A stretch of 64,000 nucleotides of DNA, taken from assembly GCA_031556035.1 (NCBI GenBank), contig JAVBTT010000003.1:1-64000 (forward strand). Reading direction: 5' to 3'. Origin of the DNA: JAVBTT01 sp031556035. GTDB taxonomy: Bacteria > Bacillota > Clostridia > Oscillospirales > UBA929. Below the pieces are notes generated by a model. It was not told the origin of the DNA. It searched no databases and saw only the letters and a program-made list of their open reading frames with translations. The position numbers and the translations under genes are program-made. The number at the start of each line of letters is the position of its first letter. Positions within the stretch are counted from its first letter, which is position 1. Shown here one piece after another: positions 58,975-64,000 of the stretch.

Positions 58975-60021
58975 TTGAGGGACAAGATTCTGATCGTGGA
59001 CGACATAGAGCTCAACAGGGAAATACTTGTTGAGATACTCCAGGACGAATACGACATATTGCAGGCGTCAAACGGCTTTGAGGCCGTTGAGTCCGTGTTG
59101 CGCAACGCGGACAGCCTCTCACTCGTGCTGCTGGATATCATGATGCCTGAGATGGACGGGATTGAGGTTCTGCGCGTTATGCAGGCCGGCGGATATGTTG
59201 AGCGCATCCCAGTTATAATCATTACAGCCTCCGGCGGTGATGAAAACGAGATAAAATGCCTGCGTTCAGGCGCGGTTGACTTTCTCGGCAAGCCATTTCA
59301 CCCCGATATAGTCAAATGCCGCGCCCGCTCCCAAATCGCGCTCAAGCACTTCCGCGCCCATATGGAGGAGCTTGTGGAGGACAGCGTTCGGAAGGTTGTA
59401 CATGTGCGCGACTCGATGATCGACGTGCTGGCTTCGGTGATAGAGTACCGCCACTGCGAGTCCGGTCAGCATGTCCGCAGAACAAGGGCTCTCGCCGAGC
59501 GGCTGATGAAGAGCATCAAGCTCTCGGGCAGGATGGACGATGAGCTGGCTGACGTCAATATCGCGGTGGCCGCTAAGACGGTGCCGCTTCACGATATCGG
59601 AAAGATAAGCATCCCCGATCACATACTGCTCAAGCCCGGCAAGCTTACCGACGAGGAGTTCGAAATAATCAAAAAACACACCGTGCTCGGTGAGGAGATC
59701 ATCAACACGATGCGCGGCATAGAGGACGACGAGTACCTGCGCTACAGCAGGGAGATATGCCTGTACCACCACGAGCGCTGGGACGGCCGGGGGTATCCGG
59801 AGAGACTGGGCGGCCGGGACATACCCTTTGCGGCCCGCGTAATGGCGATAGTGGACGTGTACGACGCGCTGACAAGCGCGAGGGTATACAAACCCGCGTT
59901 CAGCCATCAGGAGGCCGTTGATATAATGTCCAGGGATATCGGCAAGCAGTTTGACCCGATAATGTGCGAGATATTTCTCCAGTCCTTCGACGAATATGCC
60001 CCCGGCACGGAAATCGGATAA
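58975..60021 (+). CDS. Response regulator with HD-GYP phosphodiesterase domain
   Basis: 348 aa. REC domain at the N-terminus (RDKILIVDDIELNREILVEI; phospho-acceptor Asp54 in LLDIMMPEMDG; Lys in FLGKPFHP). The HD-GYP domain (~165-340) has VIEYRHCESGQHVRRTRALA, the metal HD pair His206-Asp207 in VPLHDIGKISIPDHIL, KKHTVLGEEII, and the signature HHERWDGRGYPERLGGR. It should hydrolyse cyclic di-GMP when phosphorylated. The open frame runs to ATG 58885, but TTG 58975 starts exactly at the REC domain with AAGGACGAG upstream, so I use it. It lies 120 bp upstream of a hybrid kinase on the same strand, its likely phosphodonor (inference). Confidence 0.92.
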   Translation: MRDKILIVDDIELNREILVEILQDEYDILQASNGFEAVESVLRNADSLSLVLLDIMMPEMDGIEVLRVMQAGGYVERIPVIIITASGGDENEIKCLRSGAVDFLGKPFHPDIVKCRARSQIALKHFRAHMEELVEDSVRKVVHVRDSMIDVLASVIEYRHCESGQHVRRTRALAERLMKSIKLSGRMDDELADVNIAVAAKTVPLHDIGKISIPDHILLKPGKLTDEEFEIIKKHTVLGEEIINTMRGIEDDEYLRYSREICLYHHERWDGRGYPERLGGRDIPFAARVMAIVDVYDALTSARVYKPAFSHQEAVDIMSRDIGKQFDPIMCEIFLQSFDEYAPGTEIG

Positions 60022-60038
60022 TGATATGATCAGCCAGG

Positions 60039-60080
60039 ACGGGGCTTCGCGCCCAAGAGGAGCGGAGTCCCCGTCTTTTG
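60039..60080 (+). terminator. Imperfect hairpin after the HD-GYP gene
   Basis: GACGGGGCT pairs with AGTCCCCGTC (one bulge) and CTTTTGG follows. It may only partly terminate, leaving read-through into the kinase gene. Confidence 0.45.
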
Positions 60081-60140
60081 GATATTTCCCATTCCCGCTG
60101 AAATTAAGGGCTTGCCGCCCGGAGAGGCCTGGTTCCCGCG

Positions 60141-63100
60141 ATGTCACAGAACAACAACCGGCAAATTGAGCCGCGCTCTCTGGGAGGCAGGGGCGCGCGG
60201 CGTTTTCTGTTGCTCGCGCTCGCCCTGGTATTGACTTTTTCGCTTGTATCCGCGGCGAACATATTCATGTCGCGGCGGGCCTATGTTTCAGCCGCTGTGC
60301 AGCAGAGGGCCGTGACCGTCAAGGGGATAATGTCGCACACCTTCAATCTGACCGGAAGCTTTGACGACGCGGTGTTTTCCGCCCAGTCCGTATACGGACA
60401 GATGCACGGGCAGACCCCTCAGACGCTTATATTCATGCTGGACCGCTCAGCGCCCGTCCTGCTGGATTCGGATATGCAGAACGCCTCAGACATTGTGATG
60501 CTGCTTGAGGACATCGACCTCGACTGGCCGAGCGACACAGCTGTCGACAGGATTGTAAGCAGCAGTGACGGACTGGCCCTCTCCGCCTCCTATCTGTTCC
60601 AGTTCCGCACCGGCACCTTCGGGGTGGTGCTACTGCAACCGATTGCCGGAGTTTATGCCTCCGGCTCATTTTCCACTATTGTGATCAGCTTTTTGGGGAT
60701 AGTTCTTATCCTGCTGTTTACCGCGATGTACACCCTTCCCCTTTATAAAACGGTTAAGAACGACCGCGGCAGACTTCTTCGGCTGCTGGACATGACCGGC
60801 GTCTGCGTTAGGGTCGTAGCGCCTCAGAACGGGCAGGTATTATTCGCTAACACCGTTATCAAGAACACATTTGGGCTCATGTACGAGATGCCTTTTAAAA
60901 GACTCTGGGGCATTGAGCCTGCGGATGTAAAGAATGGAGAGTCGGTCGTCTCCCAATCCTCTCTCGGGCTCTCGTTCCAGCCGCTCCTGTCCAATGTTGA
61001 ATGGGACGACGGAAAATCAGCCGTACTGGAGGCCTATGTCGATATAACGGCCCGCGTTCGCGCGGAAAAGGAGCTTTCCCTGCTCGCGGGATATGTTGAG
61101 ATGGTTCCGAGCTTTGTGGTGATAAGCGGGCTGAGGCAAAACGAGATACTGTACGCGAACCCGTCCGCGCGAAAAATGACGGGACTGCCCGACGATACCC
61201 CGCTGACCTTTGACCGGGTATTTGACCGGGAGGGCATAGTGATACACAAAAACGCCATGCTCGCCTGCCTGAGCAGCGGCGCTCAGGTCGTCGTTGAAAA
61301 CAGACTAAGGCGCGGCGACGGTCAGATGCTGGAGGTCGAGCAGAGCGTCTTCCTGCTGAGGGACGCGGACGGCGCGGAAATCGGAATCTGCACCCTTATA
61401 CGGGACATTTCCGAATACAAGGGGGTATTGCGCCGTCTTGAGGTTCAGGCAGCGGTGACCGAGTGGAACCTGGACGCAATCATTTCAATCGATAAGGACT
61501 TTCGGTGTGTTTACGCGAATCCTGCCGCTTACTCCATGACAGGTTATTCGCGGGATGAGGTCGGACTCGACATGGGCCCTGACAGAACCTTCGACCCGGA
61601 GACCGCCAAGCTGGTCAGGCAGGGCTGCGACACAGCGCTCAAGTATGGGGTGTGGCGGAATGAGCACAAGCTGCTTCGCAGGGATGGCACCACGATAGAC
61701 GTCGATCAGCTGATTTTCCCAATAAGGGATCAGCAGGGAAACGCCGACGGTCTTGGGACGATAATCAGAGATATGACCGCGCTCAACAACGCCTCGCGCA
61801 AGCTGGCGGACGCGAGCAGACGCCTTGAGATCGCCCTTGCGGCATCGGGCTCCGGTGTCTTCGATATAGACCTGGTATCAGGGCATGCCGATTTTGACGA
61901 GGACTGCTCGCAGATATTCGGCTTCCCATATGCCGAAAACGGCCTGAGCGCCAGCAAATTTATAGGGCATCTCGTCGCCAGGCTGGAGGGCATGGAGCCG
62001 GACAGTCTGCTGGAATGCCTGTCTCTATGGGGCAGGGGCAGGGAAGCGGAGGAGCACGGGCTGACGCTGACCATGAGAGACGGCTCACAGCGCTTTGTCA
62101 GCGTCTACTGCTCGTCCCTTGAAGGTGTGAACGGGCGGCTTGAGCGCATTATCGGCATGGCGATAGACAACACCTCACGCTGGGCAATGGAGGAGCAGCT
62201 CAGGATTTCCATGGAGCAGGCGGAGGCGGCAAATCTTGCTAAAAGCCGCTTTCTTTCCAACATGAGCCACGAGATACGCACCCCCATGAACGCCATTGTG
62301 GGTATGACTAAAATCGCGAAAAACTCCACCGACCTGGAGAAGATAAACTCATGCCTCACCAAGGTGGAGACCTCCTCCGCCCACCTGCTGAACATAATAA
62401 ACGATATACTTGACCTGTCAAAAATCGAGTCCGGAAAGTTTGAGCTGTTCAGCGAGGTGTTTGACCTTGAGCGCACACTGGCCGATCTGGTGGCGGTGAT
62501 ATCCATCAAGGCAGAGGAAAAGCAGCAAAACCTCTTTGTAAAAATCGACAACAACGTGCCGCGCAAGCTGCTTGGAGACCCGATGCGGCTCACCCAGGTG
62601 ATTATGAACCTGATATCGAACGCGGTAAAGTTCACCCCTGTCGAGGGGCGCGTCGGCCTGCATGTGGCACTGGCCGAGCTCAGGGACGACACGGTTGTGA
62701 TCAGGGTCACAGTGTCCGACAACGGCATCGGCATGTCGGATGAGCAGCAGGAGCGCCTGTTCCAGGCGTTTGAGCAGGCGGACAACAGTGTCACCAAGCG
62801 ATACGGCGGCACGGGGCTGGGCCTGGCGATTTCCCAGCGCATCGTAGGCATGATGAGCGGTGAGATATCGGTGGTCAGCGCCCCGGGAGAGGGCAGCAGC
62901 TTTGCCTTCACGGCGGAGTTCGGCTCGGCTGGCGACAATGAGACGGTAACCGGGCTCGACAGAAGCTTCGACAGGAAGACGATGAGAGTCCTTGTCGCTG
63001 ACGACAGCCCGGAGATACTGGAGTACATCGGCAGCATACTTGAGTCGCACCGGATAGCTCACGGACTCGCGCGCAGCGGCTTCGAGGCTGTGGAGATGGC

Positions 63101-64000
63101 GCGCCACGCCGCTGAGCGCGGCGAACCGTACCACATTGTGCTCATGGACATGAGGATGCCCGGCATGGACGGCCTTGTGGCCGCGAAAAAAATAAAGGAT
63201 ATCCCGGGCAGCTCAGCGGAAATCGTCATGATGAGCATGTACGAGCTTGAAAAGCTTGAGCAGATGGCGGCCAGGCAGGGCATAAAAAGGCTGCTGCCAA
63301 AGCCGATATTCCCGTCGGCGCTGGTGGGCACAATTAATGAGATAATGGGGATAAAACCTCCGGCCAGGGATTTCGTCCAGGAGAGGGCGCACAGCTATAC
63401 CGGCAAGCGGGTGCTTGTGGTTGAGGACATGGAGATCAACAGGGAGATACTCTCCTCCCTGCTGGAGCCGCTGGGCTTTGAGCTCACCATGGCCACCGAC
63501 GGCAAAGAGGCCCTGGATATATACAAAGCCGGAGACGGGGCCTTCGACCTGATACTGATGGACGTGCAGATGCCGGTGATGGACGGCTACAGGGCGACGC
63601 GCGCGATAAGGGAGAGCGGCGCGGCCAAGGCAACCGATATCCCCATACTGGCAATGACCGCCAACGCGTTCCGCGAGGATGTGGAGCGCGCGCTGGAAAG
63701 CGGCATGAACGGTCATCTCAGCAAGCCGATAGACGAGGCTAAGCTCTTTGTGGAGCTTGCCAGATACCTTGGGAACAACGGCCCGGTCTCCGGCGCCGAA
63801 ACAGAAAGCAGCGCGGAGAGCGACCATATAGACCCAAGCCGCGACGACCTGTACGGCATTGACGTTGCGGGGGGGATGAAGCTTCTCAATAACAACTCCA
63901 GACTGTACAGGCGGCTCCTCAAGAGCTTTATGGACGGCGCTCAGGCGAAAAAGGCGCTTGAGGCTGTCGCGGCCGGCGACAGCGCGCAGGCGCTTGATAT
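60141..64000 (+). CDS. Membrane-bound hybrid sensor histidine kinase, 3' end outside window
   Basis: At least 1286 codons; the frame is open to the window edge. N-terminus: a membrane span (FLLLALALVLTFSLVSAANI), an extracytoplasmic sensor (~45-175) and a second span (VISFLGIVLILLFTAMYTL). Then PAS-like modules (to ~690), HisKA with NMSHEIRTPMNAIVGM (His710), HATPase_c (NLISNAVKFTP, KRYGGTGLGLAIS), REC1 (VADDSPEILEYI; Asp1003 in HIVLMDMRMPGMDG), REC2 (VVEDMEINREIL; Asp1141 in ILMDVQMPVMDG) and the start of an HPt domain (YGIDVAGGMKLLNNNSRLYR). The C-terminal half parallels the kinase at 18785. GGAGAGG lies 14 bases before ATG 60141, rather far. Confidence 0.92.
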   Translation, partial: MSQNNNRQIEPRSLGGRGARRFLLLALALVLTFSLVSAANIFMSRRAYVSAAVQQRAVTVKGIMSHTFNLTGSFDDAVFSAQSVYGQMHGQTPQTLIFMLDRSAPVLLDSDMQNASDIVMLLEDIDLDWPSDTAVDRIVSSSDGLALSASYLFQFRTGTFGVVLLQPIAGVYASGSFSTIVISFLGIVLILLFTAMYTLPLYKTVKNDRGRLLRLLDMTGVCVRVVAPQNGQVLFANTVIKNTFGLMYEMPFKRLWGIEPADVKNGESVVSQSSLGLSFQPLLSNVEWDDGKSAVLEAYVDITARVRAEKELSLLAGYVEMVPSFVVISGLRQNEILYANPSARKMTGLPDDTPLTFDRVFDREGIVIHKNAMLACLSSGAQVVVENRLRRGDGQMLEVEQSVFLLRDADGAEIGICTLIRDISEYKGVLRRLEVQAAVTEWNLDAIISIDKDFRCVYANPAAYSMTGYSRDEVGLDMGPDRTFDPETAKLVRQGCDTALKYGVWRNEHKLLRRDGTTIDVDQLIFPIRDQQGNADGLGTIIRDMTALNNASRKLADASRRLEIALAASGSGVFDIDLVSGHADFDEDCSQIFGFPYAENGLSASKFIGHLVARLEGMEPDSLLECLSLWGRGREAEEHGLTLTMRDGSQRFVSVYCSSLEGVNGRLERIIGMAIDNTSRWAMEEQLRISMEQAEAANLAKSRFLSNMSHEIRTPMNAIVGMTKIAKNSTDLEKINSCLTKVETSSAHLLNIINDILDLSKIESGKFELFSEVFDLERTLADLVAVISIKAEEKQQNLFVKIDNNVPRKLLGDPMRLTQVIMNLISNAVKFTPVEGRVGLHVALAELRDDTVVIRVTVSDNGIGMSDEQQERLFQAFEQADNSVTKRYGGTGLGLAISQRIVGMMSGEISVVSAPGEGSSFAFTAEFGSAGDNETVTGLDRSFDRKTMRVLVADDSPEILEYIGSILESHRIAHGLARSGFEAVEMARHAAERGEPYHIVLMDMRMPGMDGLVAAKKIKDIPGSSAEIVMMSMYELEKLEQMAARQGIKRLLPKPIFPSALVGTINEIMGIKPPARDFVQERAHSYTGKRVLVVEDMEINREILSSLLEPLGFELTMATDGKEALDIYKAGDGAFDLILMDVQMPVMDGYRATRAIRESGAAKATDIPILAMTANAFREDVERALESGMNGHLSKPIDEAKLFVELARYLGNNGPVSGAETESSAESDHIDPSRDDLYGIDVAGGMKLLNNNSRLYRRLLKSFMDGAQAKKALEAVAAGDSAQALD

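Overview
The window looks like chromosome from an anaerobic, spore-forming, fairly GC-rich Firmicute, most likely a class Clostridia / Oscillospirales-type organism. That assignment is inference. It rests on spoIVA (an endospore coat-morphogenesis ATPase), a K+-dependent membrane pyrophosphatase, an SLH-domain surface protein, an LTA-synthase-like enzyme, Clostridia-style zinc-ribbon/DUF2007 and EFR1-type flavodoxin-ferredoxin proteins, many TTG starts with strong Shine-Dalgarno sequences, and the absence of outer-membrane or respiratory genes.

Layout. Bases 1-4.6 kb are an accessory island ending next to an initiator tRNA (tRNA-fMet, 4602-4678, minus strand). It holds a cut-off ORF, a ParE/Phd-type toxin-antitoxin pair, a frameshifted 3' remnant of a tyrosyl-tRNA synthetase gene, a tyrosine-recombinase homologue that has lost its catalytic residues, a small Xre-type repressor and an intact tyrosine integrase. 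Bases 4.7-10 kb carry an orphan corrinoid protein, a Cys-rich PAS diguanylate cyclase, a GH4 alpha-galactosidase, a YxjI/LURP-one protein and a URO-D/MtaA-type methyltransferase. Bases 10-18.5 kb hold a Pit phosphate transporter with its DUF47 partner, rpsT, glucuronate isomerase, a truncated tag behind an Imm5-like gene, a tandem-duplicated DUF1113-type membrane protein and a large secreted protein. A four-PAS hybrid histidine kinase (18.8 kb) and a GH95 fucosidase (24.1 kb) follow.

Bases 24.5-43.2 kb are mostly housekeeping: murA-walJ-rlmH, two DUF2007-like genes with a phosphohexomutase, a lipoprotein, bipA, a GNAT, an LTA-synthase-like protein, uvrB, a WG-repeat/SLH surface protein, a flavodoxin-ferredoxin and uvrA. 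Bases 43-53 kb hold an MFS transporter, a 1330-aa secreted subtilase, spoIVA and hppA. Then come a Phe-Gly-Cys tRNA cluster, a GH5 glucanase lipoprotein and a GH2 beta-galactosidase. At the right edge are an HD-GYP response regulator and a second hybrid histidine kinase that runs off the window.

How the genes work together. The GGDEF enzyme, the HD-GYP regulator and the two hybrid kinases make a local cyclic-di-GMP / phosphorelay set. The glycosidases (GH4, GH95, GH5, GH2) and UxaC suggest growth on plant or host glycans, but they lie scattered and without dedicated transporters. Intergenic regions are rich in palindromic repeats: one three-copy REP/MITE-like family, a 213-bp composite palindrome bounded by a 26-bp direct repeat, and a recurring GTATTAGTAT motif at gene 3' ends. 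A RAYT (REP-associated transposase) remnant lies at 27.0 kb. I saw no CRISPR array, rRNA operon or recognisable riboswitch.
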